Assembly: GCA_026413225.1 (NCBI GenBank) | Contig: CM048554.1 | Coordinates: 8,386,001 to 8,450,000 of the forward strand | Reading direction: 5' to 3' | DNA from: Otis tarda | Taxonomy: Eukaryota > Chordata > Aves > Otidiformes > Otididae | Length of the DNA: 64,000 nt | In this document: positions 38,840 through 51,223 of the stretch, one piece after another | How the letters are laid out: the number at the start of each line of letters is the position of its first letter | How positions within the stretch are numbered: position 1 is the stretch's first letter | The notes under the pieces: model-generated | Database searches by the model: none | Seen by the model: only the letters and a program-made list of their open reading frames with translations | Told to the model about the DNA's origin: nothing | Program-made: the position numbers and the translations under genes

Positions 38840-41052
38840 TAAACTCTGTTTTAAATTGCTCCTAATGTTAGTCACCTCTTTCTGAAAATACTGACCTATG
38901 TCTGCTGGCATCTAGAACAACCTCTGTGTTAAAAGAACATTTGATTGAGAGAGGGGATACAATCTCCAGCGTTAAAGGGAAAAACCCTAGTCTTTTTGAA
39001 AACATATTCTCTGATAAGGAACATATTGAGACGAAACGGAAAGGTTCCTTCCTCCTCCCCTGCCTCCCCTTCTTTTTCTTAAAGACTTTTGTTCAGACTG
39101 TCTGTTACATGGTTTGTATTTTTGGCCCCCAGTTTCTATTTGGTTCTTCAAGATATAACAAGACTTTGGGGTATCTTCAAGAAGTTGGAGTGCAGGCAAG
39201 ATGGTTGAGGAAAAAATATGCTTAAGCTTTCCAAATGAGTTGCTCCAATTTTTACCCAAAGTAATAGTAATGGTCTAGTCATATGCCAGCGTTGGTCTAA
39301 CTTTCTATTTGCATTTACTTCCTTTTGATAAAAATGTCTTGTGTGAAACCTAGAGTAAGTTTCTGACCTCTTGTTCTCCTGCTTACAAAGGAGTGACCAG
39401 AGTGACCAGTAACAGCAGAACAGGGCCTCTTCAAACAGCAGGAATGATCTTCTATAAGAGGAAGTACTATTAGGAATAATAACGCTGTTTGGGAGACAAA
39501 AAAGCCCCCAGTACTTGCCTCCTTCCACCTAGACTGAGCTGCAAATCTGGTACATCACTGGGCATGAGTGTCAGTGTTGGTGGATATCAGAGTTGATGAA
39601 CCAGACTGAGGACTTCTTTGGAGTGATTTACTGTGACTTTAATGCACATTGCTGGCTTTTTGCTTGCCCACGACATGTAAGTCCTTGTGTAGGGTCCTGA
39701 AGAACAAAAGCTGTCTCCCTTCAGTGTCCTACAATCAGAAAGCTCTTCTTGGGGATGTCTGCTACCTCTTTTTTTAGGTAACTGACAAGAAACAAAGTGG
39801 CCTTCCTCTTGTAGTTATTACACTCCTCCACCGTGCTCAGAGTCTTTTCCCAGGCTTTTTCCTGGACTACAAACTGGAGCCATCTCTATAGCTAGAGACT
39901 AAGTCAGGGGCAGCACAGGGAGCAGGACGCTCTAAAATGAAGAAAAAGATGGGGGAGGAAGAGAAGAGGGAAACAAAAAAAAACCACTCCAAAAAATCTC
40001 AAAATGTTAGGTTACAGGAAAAAGAGAATGTTCAATTTAAAGCAAACAAGCTAAATCCCTGTTTTACAAAGCTGAGGTCAGTTGGGCAGTACTCTGGAGC
40101 TGTTTGGAGGAGGAAGGATTATGGTTGTTAGTATTCTTTGCATTATGTTATCTAAATGTAAATTCCAGTCTCTGATGTAACATCCTAGTTAGACCCTAGA
40201 ATTTATGAACCAAACAAAAGATGAAATGTGAAAAAGTTGAGAAGAAAAATCTGCAGCTCTGTCTTTATGTAATTCTTACTGAGAGCTGATATAAATGGGA
40301 AGACAAATCAAAGGCAACAATAGCCCTGCACATTTTATCTCACACTCTGTGATGCATATGAGTGTTGTTTCCCATTGTGAGCCAGAAAGAACATTTACAA
40401 TTTTAGAAAACATTGCATAATGACTCTCCACAAGGAAGAGAAGCAAGCGTATGACTGCCAGTACTGACACTCCTTTTTTTTTTGGCCTGCAAAATTGCTT
40501 TTCTGGAAGCTCTGTTTCTACCCCACACTATGAATTTTGAATTTGGCCTTCAAAATTTCTCCAAGAAATAGAGCAGATAAACCTCACTGATTTGGCAATC
40601 TAAATCCAATCTTTAGCCTTGCCAGGAAGTACCAGCCAAGCCACTCATCATATGGTGATACACTCCTAAGATATAGATGATAACACCCAGACTGGTGGAT
40701 GAATTTTTTCTAAAAGCAACCCATAGGACTCATCTATTCCGTTGTGCTTTTCAGTGTTTTGGAAATACTCCTAGCTTCATGGGAGGAGGTGAGTGTCAGG
40801 AGGACGGGTGCGTATTTCTAGTGTTAAACACCAGCCACGCCATTGCTGTCTAGCTCTGCACCTCCCTCATTCCCCAAAATGTCTGTGGTAAAAGCTAGCT
40901 TTTGTGCCACTGAAATATGTGGAAACTGCCACCACAGAGCTGAAATGCCCACAGTAGCAGCTAGATTGTTCTTGTAGGCTTGTCTTGGTTTGTTTAGACC
41001 ACTCCTTGCTCTGATGTAGGTTTTTTTTTTTTTACATCAGCATTGTAAAATT

Positions 41053-41104
41053 TCATCTAGTTATATGTAGAAATTATTATTCATCTAGTTATAAGTAGAA
41101 ATTA
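41053..41104. repeat. 28-bp tandem duplication
   Basis: Two near-identical copies beginning TCATCTAGTTATA at 41053 and 41081 differ at one base in the shared first 24 nt. They lie about 590 bp upstream of a CR1 copy. Confidence 0.8.
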
Positions 41105-41697
41105 AAAATGGCATCCTCGCTTAGGAGGTAATATAGCACTTGCAATATGTTTCCTTTCCCTCCCATTCCTTTGAGGCTGGCTGGTGTTGGCTCACTCACT
41201 GCTGTAGAGGAGGATGCCAGGCTTTCACCAGAGAAATGGAGGCAGCAATCAGCATTTATTATATCCTCGGACGGTAAAAGCCGCATGAATCTCCAGAAGC
41301 CAGATTTCAGCGATGACTTCTCTGCATGGGGCTTCCCGAGCGGAATGGGGAACATTGCCTTGGGTAACACATCCAGCACCACCATCTATCACTCAGCTGT
41401 TCCCTTCTTTCCAGAGAGAAAACAACTCCCAGCCATTTATTTCTGAAAAATTGCTTACTGCACTTGAACGTAAATATATACACACAAGTATGCCTCTGAG
41501 TGTTTTATTTAAATATCTCTTATATTTTGATGAGTCACCATCCAGGTCCAAAATGACAGCCCTGAGAACTGGAAGAGGTAAGGAGCTCAGCAGCAAAACT
41601 AGCCCTTTATAGCAGATTTATGTTTATCACCATATAGTTAACGCTGACTGTAAAATTTCGGCCTTGAAGAAATGATAAGTATTATCTGGTATCAGTT

Positions 41698-42557
41698 GAC
41701 ATGCTGGAGAGGAGGGATGCCATCCAGAGGGACCTTGACAGGCTGGAGAGGTGGGCCCGTGCCAACCTCATGAAGTTCAACCAGGCCAAGTGCAAGGTCC
41801 TGCACATGGGTCGGGGCAATCCCAGGCACAAATATAGGCTGGGCAGAGAATGGATCAAGACCAGCCCTGAGGAGAAGGACTTGGGAGTGCTGGTAGATGG
41901 GAAGCTCAACATGAGCCAGCAATGGACCCTTGCCAACCACATTCTGGGCTGCATCAAGGGGAGCGGAGCGTAGCCAGCAGGTCGAGGGAGGTGATTCTCC
42001 CCCTCTACTCTGCCCTGGTGAGACCCCACCTGGAGTACTGTTTCCAGTTCTGGAGCCCCCAACATAAGAAGGACATGGACCAGTTGGAAAAGGTCCAGAG
42101 GAGGGCCACAAAGATGATAAGAGGGCTGGAGCACCTCTCCTATGAGGACAGTCTGAGAGAATTGGGGCTGTTCAGCCTGGAGAAGAGGAGGCTCTGGGGA
42201 GACTTTATAGTGGTCTTCCAGTACCTGAAGGGGGCCTACAAGAAAGACAGGGAGAGACTCTTCAGCAGGACCTGTTGTGACAGGACTAGGGGTAATGGTC
42301 TCAAAATAGAAGGAGATAGATTTAGATTAGATATTAGGAAGATATTTTTTACACTGAGGGTGGTGGAACACTGGCACAGGTTGTCCAGAGAGGTGGTGGC
42401 TGCCCCATCCCTGGAAACATTCAAGGCCAGCTTCGATGGGGCTCTGAGCAACCTGACTTGGTAGGAGATGTCCCTGCTCCTTGCAGGGGGGTTGGACTAG
42501 AAGACCTTTGAAGGTCCCTTCCAACCCTAACCATTCTATGATTCTGTGATTCTATGA
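41698..42557 (+). mobile_element. CR1 LINE, longest copy in the window
   Basis: About 860 bp of CR1: the RT-proximal to C-terminal part of the pol ORF, then the 3' UTR (GGGTTGGACTAGAAGACCTT region, about 42487-42520) and the ATTCTATG-type tail ending near 42557. The 5' end is truncated. It is the only copy here that still includes RT thumb-side sequence. Confidence 0.95.
41701..42464 (+). pseudogene. CR1 pol remnant, frameshifted
   Basis: The first frame runs 41701-41973 and shows [20 protein letters not shown] and [17 protein letters not shown], typical of the C-terminal side of CR1 reverse transcriptase. Near 41955-41970 the homology jumps to another frame, which continues with [39 protein letters not shown] and [13 protein letters not shown] to the TAG at 42462-42464. 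The break is a small indel. The endonuclease and RT catalytic core are absent, so the copy is dead. Confidence 0.93.
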
Positions 42558-45500
42558 TCTGTAAGGTCTTTGTTATTGGAAGCTTTCAATTACCAATTCT
42601 TTTATCCAAGTTTTTATTGAGGTTTGGTTTTTTGGTGTTTGGGGTTTTTAAATTTTTATTTTTCATGCTGACTGTTGTGTCTTTGTAACACAACATGCTT
42701 GAAAATTACAGTATACCTATAAGGTTACATCTATTAGCAAAACTTTGTTGAACTTCATGTGAGTCTCTTTGTTGTGCGTATTCTGCTTTATTTTAAGCTG
42801 TAAATTTTAGGTTGGGGTCTCTGGATAAATAACAGGAAGAAGTCTTTCTCTCACCTGCTTTTCAGGTAGATCCATACACCCTCCCTATTTACCCTTATGC
42901 TGCTGTTCCCTGCTGCTTTGAAGCTCATTCTTTATGTATTTGGCAATAGCCTTCTTGAAAAGGAATTGAAGAGAATATTTTCCAGGGCTTCTCTTTAACT
43001 CGGCAGTAATCTCTTTCAGAAGCAGTGACCCCAGAAATAAATAGTTGCAGCCATAAGGGTGAACTGTCCCGCCTGTACATTATCAGAAACTCAGGCAAAG
43101 CCTCCTTTTGTCCTGTGTGGATGGTGCACTTTTTCACCCCATCATCCTCTCCTCTGTAGCCAGGGAGCTGGGACTTTGTAAGAGATGAGGGTGCTTGTCT
43201 GAAAGTTTTTGAACACTTGGAGGGGACTTCTCTAATGTTCAGTTCTTGCAAAATTTGTGGTTTGAATCCTCTCAGGTTCTAGCCCTTTCCCTCCCCACCC
43301 TTTCCTTACAATTTCTCTTTCTTTTCAATACTGTTTCTGTTTGCTCCCAGCACCTGGTTCTCATGCAGCTGCTCAGGGCTGAGGACTGCCATGGTCTCTT
43401 CTGTTTGGAACAGCTCCTCTGGATGGAAACGGAAAGTTTCTTTCCCTTTTCTGAAATAAATAGTGTGGCATTCTGACAATCCTGACCTACTTAGGGGATC
43501 CAGGACTTACTTGCTTTCTATTGCTTTGCTGTGGTTGCTTCAAAATCATTTGAAATGCTCAGAAAATACAGTGAATGCAAGATTGAATGGGCCATGGCAT
43601 GTGCTGATGGAAAATCCAGTGGCAGCACGAACTATTATGTTGTTCGCAGTGGAGGGGAAAGCAAGGCCTATTAAAGCCGTTGGGCTCTGGGATCTGTTCT
43701 TCAAAATGAAAGACCGAGTCCTCACCCCAGATTACTGGCACAAAGAGGGATTCAACTTGCCCTCTACTTGCCCAGGTGAGGACAGTTGTAGACAAACTAG
43801 GTATATGGTGATGAGCATAGTAAGCGTGCAGAGAAAATAATGTTTTGACAGGAGTGGAGGTGCAGGTATCATTCTGGCAGCCGACAGTCATTCAGCAGGC
43901 TTGGTCCCATGGCTGAGGAATTAGAAAAAAAAACTTTCTGAATGCCCAGACATTGTTCCCCCTGGAAAACACTGAGCCTTAGGAGACCTGGGGATTTCCT
44001 ACAGCCTATACGAAAGGGTTCTCCAGTGCTGCAATTCCACACATGTGTGGAGCTTTTTAGGATCAGGAAGCTAGTGATCAGGAACTGAAACAAATAACTT
44101 ATGAGTTTCTTAAAGGATTGAAGGTGTCAGGAAAAATGACAGAATGGGAAAGAAAGGTAAATAATCATGCCATTTCTCTCTATTTAGAAAACCTTCACTT
44201 TTCATAATACTGAAACTGCTGAGCATGCTATCTGCCTCATATGTAGGCAGGGAAATAGAGCACAAGGGCTTTGGAAATCATTCAGGACAGGTGATCTACT
44301 AGTTTGAATACAAGCAGGCATCATTTTATGTATGTAAAACAGTCAGTGATCGAGGAATGTGATGAAAGCTTCTGGGTGCTCCATTTGAGACATTCCCTAC
44401 TTGCAGGCTTTTTCTCTGATGAGAGATTTCACAGAAAGAGTGTCTGGAAAACAGCAACATGGCCTCTTACATAGCTAAGGCTTTGTCAGAATAAAAAAAA
44501 TCAGAAAGGGTTTTCCTTAAAATGATATGCTCTTGTATTCGTCAAAAGCCTGCTGTGTGCAGGTTTATCCTATTGTTACAGAGAGACAAAAGGTACAAAG
44601 AGCTCCTGATGGGCATTAGCTATTTTAGAGGCACCCAATTTGTATGGGTCTTATAGAACATATCGCTGAGAGACAATCCTCACTGCACTCCCATTCCCAC
44701 CTTTAGGGAAAAGGAGACATAATGAGATTTACTAAGAGTATGTTTAATAAAGGGCTGGAAGGGGATAGAGATAAGCAGATCTTAGACACTTTTAAATCAC
44801 GTTAAAAACAATTGCAGTTCAGCTTGAGCTGGAAATAACAGTGGCTGGAAGCAGTGTGATGCCTTTAGGTACAGTTGCATGCACAAACAGAGAGAGCTGG
44901 CATGATGCATGCTACACTGGAGGGACAAGGAGTCTTGTTGCACTGGGTTATTCTGGGAGACAAAGCCAAAATGCCAAAAGGGAGGGTAAACACTCCCATT
45001 TAACAATGAAAGGGCTGCAGCATGAATCCCTACAGCCTACATGTGGCATTAAGAAATGATGCTCAGCGCCTTCAAAAGCCCAGCAAAGCTAGTGTCCCAG
45101 TTAGCACACCCTCCTCTAAAATATTCATCCTCGAGTTTTCTTTTCATCTCTATGGTGCCTAATTGCTGGGGGCTTTTTTGATCAGAGTAGAATATTCTTG
45201 ATTTAACAGATGGAGATGATTGTTGTTAATGAAGCCACACTGAATAGTGAGAGGCATCTTTGCAGCAGTTCCATTCCTGCAAACTCGGCGCTGTTGTGCT
45301 CAACCTGTGCGTTGCAGAAGGGTAGCGAGGGGGAAAACTGCCCGCCGACTTGAACGTAACAAAGCACAGACAGACTGCAATTGCTATGTTTGTTTCAGAG
45401 CCCTGCAAGCAGCAGGTTGGGTGGATTTGCCTGTAGAGCCATACAAGAAGACAGCGTATGTCTGTGTATGACAGTGTATGATATGGTAGAATCTGGTCTG

Positions 45501-46166
45501 GTTAAAAGGGTCAGTCATCCTAGATGGAGATGTTGAACAGGAATCAAACTGAGCCCTTGTATCATTGACAGCCTCAAGATTCTTAGTGAAGCAGCACTTA
45601 CTTACAATGCTACTAAAATACAGCAGTAAACAAACTAGATGAAGGCTTGATAGTCACATTAGCAAAGAGCTACAGTGAAATGACTGGGAAGAAGGAAAAA
45701 ACAGCTCTGGCTATTGGCAAAGCAAGAAAAATGGTACTGGTTTTGACAGATAAGACAATGCAGCTGTGGGTCAGATGAGCTTTGTCTTTTTTGTTGCTGC
45801 AGATGAAAAATGGTGCCTTCAAATTTTAAACAGAGAAATTGGGATTTTAATGAGCCTCCGTCTCTCAGAGTCTCCCAATTGGGGGAAGCATTTTTACAGC
45901 TAAACTCAAAATAATAAATTTTATTCAGTGGATATGAATCAGGGAAATCTGGATTGTTCAGAATAGCTGCAATGTGGTTTTCATATTGCATAATGACAGA
46001 GGTGATTTTTTTCAAAGTATATACTATGAGTAGAAGCAACTGCTTTACAAGTATTTTACAACTAATAAATTTCCCCTGGTTATACATTGTCCATGGACAG
46101 GATAGTATTTTATTGGAATTCCTGTGGCAACACCCAAAATTGCTGGGCAGATGTGTTGCGGGAATA

Positions 46167-46275
46167 ATCATAGAATCACATGGTTGGATGGGACCTATAA
46201 CATCATCTAGTCCAACTGTCTTCCCATTACCATTGCTGCCACAGGTACTAAACCATATCTTGTAGCTAATGACCT
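46167..46275 (-). mobile_element. CR1 fragment, old and diverged
   Basis: On the + strand ATCATAGAATCACATGGTTG is followed by GGATGGGACCTATAACATCA and TCTAGTCCAAC, a CR1 3' end in reverse orientation. It continues into CCATTGCTGCCACAGGTACTAAACCAT-like sequence (quoted only as similar to other CR1 subfamilies), unlike the three copies above. It is short and more diverged, so an older subfamily. A 229-codon reverse open frame that overlaps it is chance. Confidence 0.82.
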
Positions 46276-48196
46276 TGCCATTTTGCCTGTAAAAAATAGA
46301 AGTAGTTGTCTGGACTGTTGTATTATTGATAACCCTTTTCTTCCTCAAATAGTCAGCATGATCTTAGGGCCAAGATTTCCCAGTTAGTTGCAAGAATTCT
46401 AAAATTGTGACATTTTAAAGATTTAAGTTATCTTGGTGTTGTCTGATTGCACTGACAGAACTCATGTATGCATGAAATCTGTTTTTCTGTTTGTCTTAAA
46501 GCTAGTCTATGGCCTTATAACCAGCTAGGAACTAATAGCAGAAATCCAGATTCCTGATTCAGAGCCCACCTGACAATCTCTTACACACACCCGGTGCGAG
46601 GACTCTGCCAAGGCTGGTCTCGAAAGCCAGGCTCTGCCTGAGGGAGCCCAGGCTCCCTTGATAGGCAGTGAAGAGAATTAAACTCCCTTAAGGTGGGCAT
46701 CTCAGAGCAGAAACCCAGTTCAGGTGCCTTCCAGGAATGAATCATCTATTCCAGGGAGGCTATGTTGGGGTTGTGCTTTGAATTAGTTGGGAGAGGAGCC
46801 TGCCTCTCTCTCCTGATTAAAAGGCACTCTTTGGTACATGGCAAAGCCTTGCTGATGATCAGGCAAAAATGAGTTTTATGGATTGCTCTTTGTTACAGCT
46901 TCTAAGGCTGCAGAGTTGTCTGCATTTATCACTTGAAATAGATGTAAACCTTGTGCAAAGGGAGGAGGAGGGTTACACTTTGACTTGTTAGGATTTATCA
47001 GGGATGTGGAGAACAGATGTCTGACCTATGTGCTCGGGCTCTTTTAAAATTGATGCTGATATACCAACAACCACCACATCTTCATGTTAAGCTTGTGAAT
47101 TGCACATGATTCTGGAACCACATTTTTCTAGAGAATGAACAGTGTCTTAGCTGTAACCGCGTGGAACTATTGACAGATTGTGACTATGAAGGAGAAAAAA
47201 AAAAGATGAAATGACGGTACAGAGATTTCTATCTTCCTGGTATATATTTGTCTTAGGCATTTCAAAAGACTGGGAGCTATCCTTGCCCACGCTGAAAGCC
47301 TATTGTCACTTAGTGCTAGGCTGGTTGTGTAACCAGCCTGCAAAGGGTTCAGGTAACGAGCTCTGGCAGGACCGCAATTGGAAATGGGAATTGAAATTGA
47401 AAATTGTATCTCCCAGACTCCCTTCTCTTCAGTAACTCTTGGCCCCTGCTCAGAGACCCAAAATACCTCACTTGTTTGTGCTCTAACCTGGAGCAATCAA
47501 AAGAAGTGGGTGAGGGGAGGCCTCTAGAATAGATTGGTTGTCAAGGTGGTTCTGGTATTGATCGAGTTCTGCTGTTTATGTGACATGGGCTCATTTTTTG
47601 TGTGGCACGCAGTTTTACTGCACGGCAGGGAAGAAGCTTTTTGGATAATACCCTTTCCATGTGCATGGCAGTACAGTGAATGCTCTTGTCCCCCACCCAC
47701 AATAATAGCGAGGGAAGAAATGAAGATTTATATTAACTGAGTTTGAAAGTCTTCCCAAAAATGGGATAGTGTAATGTGCAAGCCTCCTCCCAAGGTTTGT
47801 GGTGGTGCTTGGCTTTGCTAAGGTTTAAAATATCTTCTGCCTTGGTTGTCCCTGAACGATGCTTCTCACTATCATTTTCTTACTGACAATACCCAACAAT
47901 CAACATACACTTTAAAAAACACCTGATGTGGCCATAATCCCCTCCTAGAAAGGACAGGGAATCAGCTATCTAGAGTTAGAAAGAAGGTGAGAAAGCAGAA
48001 CATGCATTAGTGCTCTTCTGACAATGTTTATGGCCCTAAACCTCTCAAAAAATAATTTTGCAAATTTACTGCTGCAATTGTTACTTTTTCCAGCCTCTCT
48101 CTAGGGCTGCCCACCCTGAGTGGCGAACCTGTATCTTGTGGTATTGAGGGCCCTTGACATTTTCTGCTTTCATCCCTGCAACAGCAGCCCTAATTA

Positions 48197-48235
48197 GCAC
48201 ATGTGCACATGTGTGCACACACATACGTATGCACA
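48197..48235. repeat. 39-nt perfect alternating purine-pyrimidine run
   Basis: Every step from 48197 to 48235 alternates purine and pyrimidine, mixing CA/TG, AT and CG steps (core CACATGTGTGCACACACATA). Such runs can adopt left-handed Z-DNA under supercoiling. It is not a pure microsatellite. Confidence 0.75.
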
Positions 48236-49372
48236 AAATGTCTTCTCCTTAATTAGGCTCTGTCTTCAGCTAGCACCATGCCAATAATCCTTTGCACTTG
48301 TCAGCCACATGAGAGATTTCTGAAACTGAAAGTGAGAAACCTTTCGGCAGCGTGGTGAAGCCATGCATGTCGGCTAGTTAATGGGAGATCTTGGGATAGG
48401 GTCTGGGAACTTCACGTGGGTGTCTGTAGGAGCTGACAACAGGGGAGTGACTATCTCTAGCTGTTAGAGAAACTGGGGGCCAAGATGTAACCTTTCATAC
48501 TGTATCTGCTTTACTTGGTTAATAGACGGTGGTTTACAGGAGCTAAAGTTGGACTCAGAGGCATCAGCTGCCAGTTGGAGTGCATTGGAATTTAGCAGGG
48601 ATCTCAAATTCTTACATCAGGCATCTGAGTGTCTTGATGGGAAGAGTTGCATCCACTGGAGGCTGCACTTGTGGTGGGACAGTTGATTTTCCAAAATTTT
48701 GCTTTTCATAGAGCTGCTTCGACCAGCTAATCAAAATGTAGCACAACCTGAATTTCAGTGTCTCTTCCTTGATTAATTGATGCTTTCATAGTCACCCAAA
48801 TTTCATATTGATTTTGCTAGAAGTCGTCAGGCAGGGATTTTGAACATACCTTCTCAGTCTTGTACTTGACAAGTTCCTGGTATGTGCACATGCTTCCGCG
48901 ATGGAGTGACCTGGGTTTATCCTTTGCGTGAACAAAAAAGAGCTGTGGGCAAGTGCTGGGGAAAGCTTAGACCTGTTGGTGCATAAGAAACCTCAGGAGA
49001 AAACCACACTCACTCTCCTGAATTCCCCAGAGAAGCATCAGGAATTTGACGCGCCTGCAAAGGGGCCATCTCAGGCATTTGCTGACATGCAGGGTTCACA
49101 GACACAGATGTTTACAGACATTTTGTTTGTTGGTTTGTACGAGAAGATTATTTTCAATCAGTGAGAAGGAGGTGGAGCTGAGTGATACAACAATCCACTG
49201 AAGGATTTCTGCAGCAGGAGTAAGATCTACTAAAATGATGGATGACATCTCCGTCACTGTAAAGTCATCCATCGCACTTTCCCCTATGCTTGCCAAGATG
49301 GCTAATTTCTGGTGGCTATTTTTTGTTGATTGCTGTATGTGCTGGGTCCTTGGTTTAGCATTTCAATGCTTG

Positions 49373-50057
49373 TGTGGTGGTTTAGCCCGGATCACCACAC
49401 AGTTTCTTATTCACCCTCCCCCTACCCAGTGGGACAGGGGAGAGAAATTGGGAAGAAAGGAAAACTCGTGGGTTGAGATAAAAACAGTTTACTAAAAATA
49501 CTAAAAACTACAAAGCTAACAGGATATAAGGATATTAATATATACAAAATATACAAAATGAACAATGTACAACTTCTCACCACCCAATGTCCAAATGACC
49601 GACGCAGCCCGTCCTGAGCAGTGATCACAGGAACAACACCGAGCAGCAAGCAAAGGGGGGAGAGCAAGCTAGCAAGGTAGAGGGAACGATGCCAGCAAGC
49701 AAGAGAGAAGAAAAGGGTGCCAAGGGTGCCTGCACGGATACCCAACAAGAATGCCAGAAAAGGAATACCCCCTCCCATGGGCAACCCCCACTTATATACT
49801 GAGCATGACGTTTATGGTATGGAATACTCTCTTTGGCCAGTTTGGATCAATTATTCTGTCTGTCTTTTGCCCAGCTTCCCACATCTGCATGTTAACGAGA
49901 CTTTTAACGAGACTTAGAATGCCAGACAGTGTCCTTGGTCTCATTAACAACAACTCGTATCATCAGAATGTTTTTATCAACATTCTTCACACACGAAATC
50001 CAAAACACACCAGCTACTGAGAAGAAAATTAACTCCATCCTTGCTGAAACCAGGACA
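49373..50057 (-). mobile_element. Solo LTR of an avian ERVL-type retrovirus, 5-bp target duplication
   Basis: A 685-bp element with + strand ends TGTGGTGGTTTAGCC...GAAACCAGGACA is flanked by the perfect 5-bp repeat GCTTG (49368-49372 and 50058-50062). Read on the - strand it begins TGTCCTGGTTTCAGC and ends GGCTAAACCACCACA, termini I know from abundant bird ERVL LTRs. A TATATAAG box lies on the - strand (49791-49798), preceded by the GGCCAAAGAGAG-type segment and followed downstream by TTTATCTCAACCCACGAG. No internal retroviral genes are present, so it is a solo LTR in antisense to the host gene. Confidence 0.93.
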
Positions 50058-51139
50058 GCTTGTTAGGACCATAGGTAGAGCTCTGGAAGTTGCTTGTGAG
50101 AATAGCATTGCCAATATTGCAAGCACAGAGGAAACTAAAATCTCCATGACAGTGTATTGGCTTGCAGATACAATTAGAAGGAAAACTGGCTGAAAACCTC
50201 AATGGTAGATACATGTTTATGGACAAAATAAATGTAGTGCACTCAAGTGCCTTTAAAAAAAAGTCACTCTGTCTAGAGTGGATGTCTATCCACAGAAAGG
50301 AGACGTAGGGATGGTGAATGTTTCATCTCTGTTTCTGGAGAGGTAAATGATTTCAGCTTGAGTAAACCATTTTTGAGATGCCTTGATCCTTGCTACACTT
50401 TGCTGTCTCATAATAACCACCCAAATATCTGGATCACTTAGCAGCCAGTAGCCTGGTGCAACAGGCTTTACAGCAGCCAGAAAAGTAGAGAAGTAGTGTG
50501 GTGGAAATTAACTAAAAATTGACTTCTCAGCACTCTAAATGGCAGAATATTAGGAGAACTGTATATGAAACAGCAAAACCTTTTTTTTTCTTCCCATTTC
50601 AAATATTGTTAGGAGATCGAATCTAAGCTTCCAGACAAGCCTGAGGCAGAAGAGATAAAAGTGTTGAGTTACAGCGATAAAATACGTTTTCCTAAATTCA
50701 AATTCTAGTTTGTGTCTGACTACCTGGTATATTTGAACTCTCACTGTATCTATTTTTATTCTGCGAGCTAGAGAAACATTGTAAGTGTGATTAAGTCCCT
50801 GTCATATATTGCATTTTATGAGCAGAAGGGATTCTTCAAAAATGATGAGAAGAGAATGACAGGGAGACAGAAGCACACACCATGATGTGGTTTTAACAAT
50901 CCCAGTTAGAAAAGAGTGCAGATTGCTACAAATATTCAAGCAATTATTTTCAAACTATTTCCTCCCCCTGTATCCTCTGCCCTTTTCTCTAATGGCTGCC
51001 ACTATATAGCAGCAGAAGCTGTAAAGGTAAGAGCATACCAGAAGAAAAAGAAAAAAAACAGGCATATGGAGTCTGAGAATTATACATAAATCCAGTACTG
51101 TAAGAACTGATTTTTGTTCTTCTTTGGCTTGTCTTATAG

Positions 51140-51223
51140 GGATGCAAGAGAAAGAGGAAGCTTCTGCGGAGCCTATGAAAGCTGACCTTGCATGTGAAGT
51201 AGCCGGCATTTCAAATAAGGATG
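51140..51223 (+). CDS. Coding exon 6 of the acidic tail
   Basis: The acceptor TTTGGCTTGTCTTATAG ends at 51139 and the donor GATG|GTATGT follows 51223. The exon is 84 nt, phase 1 in and out, 28 residues with the split Gly codon. The peptide begins GMQEKEEASAEPMKADLACE and continues with VAGISNKD. Despite sitting 31 kb from the previous exon, its phase, acidic composition and G-split codon match, so it belongs to the same transcript. Confidence 0.9.

Larger units (their letters stand above)
19731..51139 (+). other. Large intron (31.4 kb)
   Basis: This intron separates exons 5 and 6 of the tail. It contains the CR1 copies at 25191, 41698 and 46167, the solo LTRs at 35106 and 49373, the MITE-like element at 38733, tandem repeats at 36495 and 41053, a GT-rich tract at 36173 and a long alternating purine-pyrimidine run at 48197. 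Between these it is unique sequence. I looked for phase-1 exons with good borders and found none I can defend. Conserved regulatory elements may exist but cannot be judged from one sequence. Confidence 0.75.

Noticed and set aside
43776..43800. Short exon-like segment after a good acceptor (CTCTACTTGCCCAG)
   Set aside because: The only nearby donor gives phase 2 or 0, so it cannot be included in frame, and the segment is too short to judge.
45659..46348. 229-codon open frame on the - strand, the longest in the window
   Set aside because: It crosses a CR1 fragment, has no protein-like domain or composition, no splice context and no start context. Such a length occurs by chance in 64 kb.
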